Assembly (NCBI GenBank): GCA_014529385.2
Contig: CM043954.1
Coordinates: forward strand, 8,889,306 to 8,953,305
Source: Adiantum capillus-veneris
Lineage: Eukaryota > Streptophyta > Polypodiopsida > Polypodiales > Pteridaceae
Length of the DNA: 64,000 nucleotides
Direction of reading: 5' to 3'
Shown: positions 41,092-50,974 of the stretch, in pieces
How the letters are laid out: the number at the start of each line of letters is the position of its first letter
Numbering within the stretch: the first letter of the stretch is position 1
Notes under the pieces: generated by a model
Seen by the model: the letters and a program-made list of their open reading frames with translations, nothing else
Told to the model about the DNA's origin: nothing
Database searches by the model: none
Made by a program: the position numbers and the translations under genes

Positions 41092-42018
41092 TGTTGGATC
41101 CCAACAGTTTTATAAAGCCCCTTTGTAATGACTATCAAATTCCCTTTGTAATTATGCCAATGATGTCTAGCGTCTTTATCCAATTGTCTCGATTATGTAT
41201 AGATTTATTAGTTGGCCGGGACGCAATGCGTTTCCACTTTGTAATTATGATGAGTAGAACTCAATTAAAACCCCATGTACATTTTGAGCTAAGGTGACTA
41301 AAGTATAAAGGTCACCTTAGAACCATTTTTTAATAACATTTGAATAATTAATTATGTGTCGTACGAGTCTGAGAGAGAGAGAGAGAGAGAGTGTAATCTT
41401 ATCCTCTTCGCTACGCGCATCTCCCTCACCGGATTCATGAAGAGACCACACCATCATGGTAGCCTCTCCAAGAGCTACGCACCCACGCCACGCATTTGCA
41501 TCTTCGAGGTGTCGCGCCGCAAGCGATCTTCCCACGAGCTTGTTTTGCTTGTAAGTAGCACAAACGGTGTCTATTTTCAACAATCAAGTACTTTATGGAA
41601 CGAGGGCGACATTAGCTACGCATAGATGTTCATAGACTTAGGTTTCGTACACTTTTAGGTTATGACCTGTGAGTCTATCGCGACTGTATTTGAGGTAGCT
41701 AGGGTTATAATCTGGTGAGATTGGACTTATAGGTAAGTGTATCCTAGTGAGGGGATGGTGCCTAGCAAGTTTGAAGCGATTCCGAGTTCATTTGATGTGT
41801 AAACGGTGTTATGAGCCTTTAGGGATAGAGTGGTTTGGAGTTAACAAGAATTAGTGATTGATGCATCATAGAAGTGTGTATGTGTAGGTTGGTCTCAGCC
41901 TGACAAGCTAACGAGATTGCCTCCGTGCACCTACGATTTAGTCGTGTCATCGAATGACAAGTATGTTGTCTGTGTCGTGCTTGTGAGCATGAACAGGGGA
42001 GTAGTTAGCCCTAAAACA
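41092..42018 (+). repeat. E3 5' LTR
   Basis: TGTTGGATCCCAACAG to CCCTAAAACA. The first 15 bases form an imperfect hairpin (TGTTGG...CCAACA). A GA microsatellite lies near 41374..41391. The text GAGTCTATCGCGACTG near 41670 repeats most of the palindrome found inside E3. Confidence 0.95.
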
Positions 42019-42019
42019 T

Positions 42020-42037
42020 TGGCGCCGCTGCCGAGGA
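42020..42037 (+). promoter_or_regulatory. E3 primer-binding site
   Basis: TGGCGCCGCTGCCGAGGA, one base after the LTR. It fits an Asp-tRNA type site known from plant gypsy elements, with about two mismatches from the form I remember. Confidence 0.85.
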
Positions 42038-42272
42038 TACAAGACCTTCAGGGAGATAATTGAAAAATTTATTCAATGGTCAAAGACAACCCTTGTGAAC
42101 ATACTAACCATACATGTGTAGATTCCAGATGGAGATCATCACATAGCCGCACATGTAGGAGAAGTCCAGGTAAGCTTTAAGTTTGCAATACAGCTTTGAG
42201 TCTCTTATGTACTTAACGTCAGGAGCCTTTTTTAAGTCAGGAGCTAAAACTGTCAAAAGTCAAGTAAGCACC

Positions 42273-42640
42273 ATGTCCAGTGAGGAGAGTGTAACTCACA
42301 CAAGTCTAGATCCATTAGCACCGATCATTGAGGAGGGTAGTGATACTGACACTTCATCAGATAAGTGCTTCTTCATGATGGGGACTCAACAGCCAGGAAG
42401 TTTCTCCGGTGAAGGACCAATGGTAGGAGGAAGTACCTCCCAAAACCCTTTGAACGATGCCAAGTTCACTATAATCTTCTTAGAAGGAACAAACTCTAGG
42501 GGAGCCCTAGTTTATTCTGACTATCGGGGATGCAAGTATATTGTATAGAAGAAAGACCATCTCAGAGACTAGAGATAATTCAAGTCTATGATGATGGAGA
42601 TAGATTCCGAGATGAAAAGGGGAACCACTATCTGATAGTT
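42273..42640 (+). pseudogene. E3 gag leader with Y-x-D-x-x-G-x-x-Y motifs
   Basis: The ATG at 42273 opens an acidic Ser/Thr-rich segment. It runs to Y-S-D-Y-R-G-C-K-Y (42513..42539), then a stop at 42546. In another phase F-R-D-E-K-G-N-H-Y follows (42605..42631). A third weaker copy (Y-N-Y-S-R-R-G-C-R-Y) overlaps the start of the gag core in a different phase and is doubtful. The motif matches that repeated in E2. At least one frameshift separates the leader from the gag core. Confidence 0.6.
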
Positions 42641-44666
42641 AGCAACCCTGAGGATTACAACTACTCTAGAAGAGGATGCCGCTACTTGGTTTGACTCTGT
42701 GGAGCGTAGAGATTTCAAGTCTATGGAGGAGGTTTTTGACGAGTTTATTGAGGAATTCTCACAAAGGGAGATAGCTCATAATATAGTCTCACAAATCCAT
42801 AAATTCAAATTACAGAAAGAAGGGGAATCTATGCGAAAAGCAGCCCTACGACTAAAAAGATATGTGAAGTTCTGTCCTGTGGAAGAATTGCCAACTCAGT
42901 CCAGACTTATGCTTATATTTATTCAAGGACTAAGGAACGCAGATCTCCAAAAGGACTTACATATGAAGAGGACAACGACGTTAAATGAGTTAACTAAGGA
43001 AGCTCTTTACCTTGTAGACAAGTGTGCGGTCTACAAGGAGGATGAATTCAAGGATCTTGATGACGATTCATCCTCACAACAAAGTGGAAGCAAGTCCACT
43101 AAGACACCACCGAAAAGAGAAGAAGTTGTAAGCCAGGAGTAGCTTGTAGAGTAAGTGCTAAAAAAAATTAATATGTATGCCAAGCCTTAGGCTAAGCAGT
43201 CGAAGTGGTGTGCTATTGAACAAAAACGGACAAACCATGTGACGGAGGAATGTTATTATAACAAGGGATATGTGAGAGAGAGACCATATGCTCCCCAAGT
43301 TCAGGCAGCATCTCCTCAACTTCCACCGATGCCTAGGTATCAAGCAGGCAACCTACCCGGACCTGTAGGTGTTGAAAGACCACAACCAGTATTGGGGCAA
43401 CAACCACCTCTACCAAGAGTAAGACCGATCGGCATAAGATACGCACCAACGATAAACGAACCAGAAGATAAGGCTTTGGTACCTATGCATGCATATTACG
43501 ATGATTCCAATGGATATGCAGCAAATCCTGTCTATTATACACGAAAGAACCCCCAACGCCAAAACCTTGGAGCATGATTGGAAGTACAGGACCACCCACC
43601 AACAGCTGCACAGGCAGCAGGAGAAGGAAGCTACAGCTTGGATGAACGAACACTGTTGTTCATAGCCAACAGAGGCATGGGCGGACAGAGGCATGCATAC
43701 CAACAAAGAGGAGTTCAAGGAGCACCTCCACAGCGTAAGGGACCCTGCCACAAGTGTGGTGGAGACCATTGGCTAAGAGACTGTCCTCATGATGAAATCA
43801 TTAGAGTCAACGCATATTGCACCGAGTGTGGAGTTACTCATTTGATTCTTGATTTCCCTAAGAAGCCGAGAAAAGGAGTAAAAACTACTTTGAACATGCT
43901 GGAAGCAGTGCCTTCCAGTGGAGGGTCAGAAAACGAGACAGTAATACCTATTCAGACAGTGACACGAGCATAGGCTCAAAGAATGACAAACGAACCCATG
44001 ATTGAAGAGCCAAAGACCAATGCCCCAAGTGCAGAAATGAAAAATCAGAGAAGCACTTGGAAAGCTAGAAAGGCACGTATGAAAGCCAGGAGAGAACGAG
44101 AGCAAACGGCTCTATCCAAGAAGTTAAAACACACAAAGGATAGATTAGAGCGGTTAGAGGATCTAACTAGTTTAAGCTCACCCACTGTAGCAACAATAGG
44201 GCCCAAGGAAGTAAAGGAACCCCGAAGCGCAGGATCAGGAGGATCAGTTCTGGAAGAAAAAGTAAATGAGCAGTTGGATGCACTTTTAAAATCATACGAA
44301 GCCAGACTCAAAAACAACCAAACCCAAGAGCAAAGATGGATGACTTATTCATATGCAGAAATAGAAAAACAGAGGTTGGAAATGTGTTGAAAGATGATTG
44401 AAACAGCCCAATCCTTGATAGAAAATCTGCTTGGTAAACTTGCAGGTTGGCACGAGGTACCAGCACCAACCCCTATCAAACCAACTCTAGAGAAACAAGT
44501 AGACACGAAGGAGAGACTCACGACTTCCTCTGAGTCTAGGAGAGAACCTATCATAGTGCCAAATCCAACAGATGAGACAATTGATGGTTTCCAGCCTAAA
44601 ACATTGGTAGAAATGGATAAGGATTGTAACAGTCTAGATGACCTATGGAAGCAAATCCGGAAATAA
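42639..44666 (+). pseudogene. E3 gag core, zinc knuckles and coiled coil
   Basis: One phase broken by stops at about 43140, 43575, 43971 and 44388. The capsid region starts T-L-E-E-D-A-A-T-W-F-D-S, the retrotransposon gag signature, and runs to about 43140. A partial zinc site (W-C-A-I...H-V-T-E-E-C) follows, then a Pro/Gln-rich stretch. A good knuckle C-H-K-C-G-G-D-H-X4-C lies near 43746..43785. A second one, C-T-E-C-G-V-T-H, has lost its last Cys (Phe). A charged coiled-coil stretch (44050..44400) closes the region. Function: capsid and nucleocapsid of the virus-like particle. Confidence 0.8.
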
Positions 44667-44920
44667 AATGAAGCTAGCAGGGTGAACCACCAAATAAATA
44701 GCACGAGAAAGGAGAAAAATGAGATCTTACCTCCCATTGAAGAGTTTGAGGCAATTTCACAATGAACTTTGATATGCATTCACATGGGGGAGACCAGGGT
44801 TCAATTAGTTCGGGGCAGAGCCAACCAGACTAGCTAAAAACTCTACCCTCATACCTAGGGGAGTATGAAGCTAAGTCTGAGGTGAGAGCAATCCCATCTT
44901 AAAGACTTTCTTCCAACAGA

Positions 44921-45481
44921 TTGATGGATTCACAAGGGTTGATTGAGTTATTGTCCACCCCTGTGGCATGCACAATCACGTTAGCCGAACTCTTGAGGTT
45001 ACGACTAAACATGTGGACCACCGTAGGCAAATGCTTAAAAAAATTTGGAGTAAAAGACCCTACCTCAAAGCTTCAAGAAGGGATTAGAGAATTGGACAAG
45101 ACTCAACTAAACACTAGGCCTATACCTTTAAACAAGGTTGGAGAATATTGCGAGGGAGAATATGGAAATACCACACTACCAGTAGAATTTCAAGGAGTAG
45201 TATCCAACGCTATTCTTGACAGTGGAGCAAGAGTCTCTATCGCCACCAAAGAAATCTGGAAAAAATGGGGAAAGCCGGCTTTGAGAGATACCAGAATGAA
45301 ATTGCAACTGGCAGATGGGTTCATGGAAAATCCTCTAGGACTTTTAGAAAAAGTAATTGTCACTTCTTGCAGAATCGAGTATGAGCATACATTTGCAATA
45401 TTTGATTTCGAAAAAAAGAACAACTACGAGATCATCTTGGGAAGACCATTCATGAGACACTTAAAGATGGTCCAAGATTAG
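44921..45481 (+). pseudogene. E3 first protease (retropepsin)
   Basis: In the pol phase, after gag. The active-site motif I-L-D-S-G-A-R-V-S-I-A lies near residue 100 and the closing Y-E-I-I-L-G-R-P-F-M near 172. Both retropepsin landmarks are intact. A TAG at 45479 ends the frame. This is the expected gag-pol protease between gag and RT, in contrast to the extra one at 49863. Confidence 0.85.
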
Positions 45482-46600
45482 GGTTACAACCACATATACC
45501 TCAGACGTGATAAGATTACAACCAAAATATACCTAAAAGACCATAGTTACAAGGATGTGAACCAAACACCAGTGGAAGAGTTTGATTAAGCTACATTGGC
45601 AGGGTCCGAACTCCCATCATGGTTAGGGCAGAAAAAAGAGCTATGGATGTGTAGAGCTTCACATTGTGGGAGCTTAAAAAGAGAGGAATGTATCTTAAAA
45701 AGAGCTATGGAGGACAAGGATTACATTCCTGAACCTTTTCCCGAAGATGCCTTAGAAACTCTGGAATGGGAACACATACTAGTAACATTGGATGTCTGTA
45801 CCATTACAGATAGCCCAACGACAAAATTTTGTGATAAGGATGTCTATGATGTGCTACCCTATTACATGGTAAGCCTTATACCAGCAGAAGATGAGAATGT
45901 AGACTCACCAGAACAATAAGAGTTTTATGACTCCTCTGAGCATCTGGAATTCAGTCACGATGCAGATAACGAGTGTTCAGACAGCTCAAGCGAGCGTGCG
46001 GAGACAACCGCGAATATCAAGTTTTATGATTTTGCAAATCAACATCCTAGACGCCAGGAACGCTATAGAAAAAAAAGAGCAGAAAACAAAATTAGAGAGA
46101 ACCTAATGCTCAAGATAAAAGATAAAACTCACTATCTAATGCTTGTCAAGGTAGAGGATTTTGTAAAAGACCAAATATCCGGAAGATTCTCAAGAGTTCG
46201 AAGGGAAAGAACACGTGAGGAAATAAAACAAGCACGGAAGACTAAAACAGAAACAAAATCAAGAAAATCTCAACAATCAAAACAGGAAAAGACCAAAGAT
46301 CCAAAGTGGACCAAAATGGAGCATAAAAAGAAATACCAAGAACTAAAACTGAAGAAGAAAGTGAAGGGAGGGAGGATTCAGAAAAAAGGGAACATGAATG
46401 TACCATCCCATTATCAAAAATTCACTATCCAAGATAGAAAAATCATAATGACGCCACCAGTAAGGGAAAGAATAAACCAGGAATCTTAGGATGAGACGGA
46501 AAATGCAAAACGGATAGACCTTGCTGCGCCAGGCGAAGAGCCTCAACCTGTCTATATAGCAAATTATTTAGAGCTTGAAGAAGAAGAAAGGCTAACACAA
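45482..46600 (+). pseudogene. E3 protease-RT linker
   Basis: The pol phase continues with stops at about 45588, 45917 and 46487. The first half is acidic. The second half (46106..46489) is extremely Lys/Arg-rich without a recognised domain. A linker of about 370 codons between protease and RT is long. Confidence 0.55.
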
Positions 46601-46862
46601 CTTCTCAAGAAGTATAAAGATGTGTTTACATGGTCCTACAAAGACCTCAAAGGAGTTGATCCATTGATATGCCAACATACAATTCCTTTGAAATCGGATG
46701 CCAAACCTAGCAAACAGTGCCCTTACACATATAATGACACATTCGCTAAACGAATCAAAGAAGAGATTGACAAGCTGATGGATGTTGAATTCATCTATGA
46801 AATCGAGCATACAGATTGGGTGTCACCCATTGTGGTTGTCCCCAAAAAGAACGGAAAGCTGC

Positions 46863-46893
<31 letters not shown>

Positions 46894-47505
46894 AACCTCA
46901 AAAAAGTGAACGATGCCACAATAAGGGATAATTTTCCCTTGCCGATCACAGAGCATGTGCTTGAAAGGGTGGCTGAAAAACGGGCTTATTCCTTTTTAGA
47001 TGGGTTTTCGAGGTATAACCAATTGGCAATTGCAATAGAGGATCAACACAAAACAGTATTTTCCACAGAGTGGGGAATATCTGCGTATAGAGTTATGCCT
47101 TTTGGCCTAACCAATGCCCCAGCTATCTTCCAAAGGTTAATGACTCATGCGTTCAAAGAATACCTGAGAATATTCTTAGAAATATGTATGGATGATCTTT
47201 CTGTCCAATCTCTTATACGAGAAGAACATATTGACCATTTACAAAAGGTATTTGAGAAGTGCAGAACATATCGAATTTGTCTCAACCCGGAAAAGTGCAT
47301 TTTTATGGTAAGACAAGACCGAATCTTAGGACATATTGTCTCAAGAAATTGCATAACCACTGACCTAGAAAAAATTAGAGTCATAGTAGACTTTCCTAGG
47401 CCTACTAATGCCAAACAAGTACAATCCTTCATAGGACACTGCGGATATTATCGAAGATTCATATATATATATGCGGTCATTGCACAACCACTATATCCCT
47501 TATAA
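46601..47505 (+). pseudogene. E3 reverse transcriptase with GT-repeat disruption
   Basis: RT starts with H-T-I-P-L-K and D-W-V-S-P-I-V-V-V-P-K-K-N-G-K-L-R. It runs into a GT microsatellite (46867..46893) where the conserved C-V-D-Y-R block should be, and comes out in another phase with L-N-K-V-N-like sequence, F-S-R-Y-N-Q, F-G-L-T-N-A-P and C-M-D-D-L (the YxDD box, Cys first). It ends at a TAA at 47503. The frame after it returns to the original pol phase. Confidence 0.88.
46867..46893. repeat. GT microsatellite within E3 RT
   Basis: About 13 GT units in the coding strand, translating as alternating Cys-Val. The upstream and downstream RT parts are in different phases, so the tract both replaces a conserved block and shifts the frame. 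Confidence 0.95.
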
Positions 47506-48000
47506 TTCAGTTTCGACTGGACTGAGGAGTGTGAAAATTCATTCCAAAAGCTCTTATAAGGAAAACCTTATATCATCACCTGTACTTAAAGCACCAGATT
47601 GGGAAAAGATATTCCATGTTCACATTGATGCATCTGTATATGCAATTGGGAGTATTTTGGCTCAACCTGGAGACGGAACAATGGATTTCCCAGTTTGTTA
47701 TGCAAGCCGACATCTAAATAGTGCAGAAAAGAACTACACCACCACGGAAAGAGAGGGATAAAGAATGATTTATGCTGTAAAGAAATTTTGGCATTACTTG
47801 CTTGCAAACAAATTTGTGTTCTTCACAGATCATCAAGCTCTTTTGTATCTAGTAAATAAACCATGCAATACTGGGAGAATTGTATGCTGGTTTATTATAT
47901 TGCTAGAGTTCGACTTCACAGTGGTAATTAAAAAGGGTAAAACTCATCTACGGGCAGATCATCTTTTAAGGCTAAAAAACGGGGAAGCTCCTGAAGGAGT
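47506..48000 (+). pseudogene. E3 RNase H
   Basis: A single gypsy-type RNase H. The catalytic positions appear as H-I-D-A-S, T-T-E-R-E (followed by a TAA at 47758), F-F-T-D-H-Q-A and R-A-D-H. Unlike E1 there is no second RNase H between it and integrase, so E3 is not a typical Tat element despite its size. Confidence 0.8.
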
Positions 48001-49654
48001 AGATGATGACATACCTGATGCTTATCTTTTCAATGTTGAAATAATACCCAAATGGTCTCAGGAAATTGTTAGCATTCTTTCCTTTGGAGGAAGATTTGAT
48101 AACAAGAAGGACAGATCCAAACAACAAACATTTCAACAAACAAAAAACTTTCAGTTGATTGCAGGACGACTGTACCATCTAGGCTCGGACCAAATTCTAC
48201 GATTATGTATAAATCCAGAGGAATTCAAGTGTTTTCTTGAAGAAGCACACATCCAGGATTGTGCATTTCATTGTTCAACAATGAAAACACACCAAAGATT
48301 GAAACACTTAGGAGTTTATTGGCCAACTATGTATGCTGACACACATGCTTATGTTGGCAATTGTACTATATGTAGTGCCAAACGACCGGTGGATCATGTG
48401 ACATTGTTTCAGGTAAACATTGCACCTGCATGGAGTCAATATATCATTGATTTCTTAACAACAAGGACATTTCCTAAAAACATAACAAAAGCGCAAAAAA
48501 AGGCTATAGAGTTGGAGGCTCGAGACTTTAATTTAATTGGAAATCAACTCTACAAGAGAGGAAATGACAATCAACTTAGAATCTGTGCAAGTGAAAGTGA
48601 ATACCTGCTGATTCTAAAAGACGCACATGGAGGAATAAGTGGAGGCCATTTTTTAGGCAATAAGACGGCAAAAATTGTCTTAACCGCAGGAATATGGTGG
48701 CCTACATTGCACATGGATGCTGAGGAGTCTCTAAAGCGTTGTGACGCATGTCAGCGCAGTAAGGTGCCGATAAAGAGAGATGAGATGCCACTATGGCCAA
48801 TGATAGGAGCACGGGCATTTGCAAAATGGGGAATTGATTTTGCGGGACCTATTTCACCCCCTGCATATCGCACCCATACCCAATATATCATTGTGGCTAC
48901 AGACTATCTCACAAAATGGGCTGAAGCTAAAGCAACACAAAAAGCAGACGCAAGAACCACTGCACAATTTTTGTATGAGAATGTCTTTGTACGATACGGA
49001 TTACCAATAGAAATTGTCAGTGATCGAGGAATACATTTTCTTAATGAAGTCATTAAATATCTGCTAGAGGAATTCATGGTCATACATAGAAAATCTGCTC
49101 CATATCATCCACAGGCAAATGGACAAGCCGAGGCCACAAATAAAACACTATGCACTGTTTTGACTAAAATTCTATCAGAGTCAAGGATAGACTGGGATCA
49201 GCAATTATAGTCAACACTATGGGCATACAGGGTAGCTTACAAAACATCAATTGGAACCACACCATACAACATGGTGTTTGGTCTAAATGCTATATTACCC
49301 ATAGAGTTTTTAGTTCCAACTCTACGAGTAGTGAAACACTTAGAATGGATAGGGCATGAGCTCTCTTCAAGAATAGATGATCTTGAAAAGCTAGATGAAC
49401 TTTGATTGAGAGCTGTAGCTTCGATCTATGCTCAAAAGAGAAGACAAAAAGAGTTTTTTGACAAGCATGTGCGTACAAAAGAGTTCAAAACAGGTGATTA
49501 TGTACTTGTTTACACTTTGAAGCAACATGCCAAAAAACTTAAAAAGCGAGGGATGGGACCCTTTGTGATTAGTTACTTATCACAAAGTGGAGCTGTCAAA
49601 CTTGCTACATTGGCAGGAGAAGAAATGTCAAATTGGATTGTGGGTGTCGATTAA
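48001..49654 (+). pseudogene. E3 integrase with two HHCC zinc modules
   Basis: In the frame starting at 47765, residues H162-X6-H169-X30-C200-X2-C203 form one zinc module and H288-X6-H295-X30-C326-X2-C329 a second. Each is preceded by a L-x-G-x-L-Y lead-in (A-G-R-L-Y-H, G-N-Q-L-Y-K). The catalytic core has D358, D420 and E456 (D,D35E). A TAG at 49208 interrupts just after. A TGA near 49402 precedes the tail 49406..49654 with G-D-Y-V-L-V and G-P-F-V. The module duplication is unusual: gypsy integrases normally have one. Confidence 0.85.
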
Positions 49655-49682
49655 AAAGTATCATTTACCACCAACACAGAAT

Positions 49683-50974
49683 ATGCTTCAACAAATCCAT
49701 CAAGAAAAACAACGGATGAAGGAGAAATAGAGGGTACGAGAAGAAGCACAAGCAGAGGCAAAAGAACGCATTGCAAAGAAAAGGCTTCTACGACAACAAC
49801 AACAAAGTGGATCACCGTTGCAAATAAATGCTATTTGATTAACAAATTTTGGTGAAGACACAGTGGAATCAATAATTGCAGTCAAAGTGGGTAGAAATCA
49901 AGTTGAATCGACGGCATTGCTTGATTCTGGAGCTCAAGCAAATATGATCTCTTACAAATTATATAAACAGCTCAAGCTCGAAGATCAACTACATCCTACT
50001 CAACAAGCCCTGAAGAGTAGTACATCACATTCTCTACGAACTTTGGGCTGAACAATATTTCATGTACAAATACATCAATATGTTTACCCCACAAGTTTTA
50101 TGTGGTTGAGGATGCAAGCACATTACACCCCATGTTGTTGGGACAACCTTGGCAGAAAGAGTATAATGTGCAGATCCATTGGGATTCGGATACAGTCAAA
50201 ATTCAGCATGCACAAGAACAATAGGTGGTAGCCTTTGCTCAAACAACTCGGAAGAACCAGATAATAGCACCACGATCACTGGATAAAGAACAAAAAGGAT
50301 GGGTGCCAATAAAGCGCAACACGATACCCATGGAGAACAACCAAGGAACTGCCAACCATGTTCACTACAAAAATAAGACAACACAGACAACAGTGAATAG
50401 ATCAAGGTTAGCAACACGCGAAAAAAAAGTATGGATACGGAAGGATAGAGGCGACCTGGCATACAAACCACAATACAACAGCAGAAGTCAACAGAAGAAC
50501 ACAGTTAAACCAACAACCAAGGGAATAAAAATGATATGGATCCCGAAGAGTATTCTCAGTAACCACTTAAATGCGACTCGCATTTGGATCCCCAAACCAA
50601 AGCAACAGGAACTCCCTTCAGTACAAGCAACACCAGCAGGCAGACACTCATTACATAGGAAACTAGCAAATCGATCTATGTGGGTGCCGATTAGCAGAAC
50701 AGCAATGACGACCAAGGACGAAGCAATAAACCTACAAACGCATCCAAAACAAAGCTACAAATGGCAATCAAAAGAGAAAAAAATGACGGCCAATTCAGCC
50801 ACGACAATTCTGTCCGTGGAGTCCACGGCCATATCGACAGTAGCAGCAACCCAAGAAACTTTTGCAAAGAAGACGATCAAACAAAGAGCTGTAGAGTTAC
50901 AACTTTTACTTGCAAAGAAAATCCCCAAACCAAATCAACAACAAACAGAAAACCTCGACGTCGAATGCCAATAA
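49683..50974 (+). pseudogene. E3 accessory protein: second retropepsin plus W-[IV]-P tail
   Basis: After integrase and a charged Gln/Lys/Glu linker, 49863..50050 carries L-L-D-S-G-A-Q-A-N-M-I-S-Y, a complete retropepsin active site. After a frameshift near 50090 the same protein gives Y-V-V-E-D-A and M-L-L-G-Q-P-W, the closing motif. A stop at 50221 precedes the tail to 50974, which is basic and Gln/Thr/Asn-rich with G-W-V-P-I, W-I-R-K, W-I-P-K (twice) and W-V-P-I. E3 thus has two proteases, one before RT and one after integrase. E2 has a parallel domain pair. The role is unknown; processing of particle proteins or binding another protein is speculation. Confidence 0.7.
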
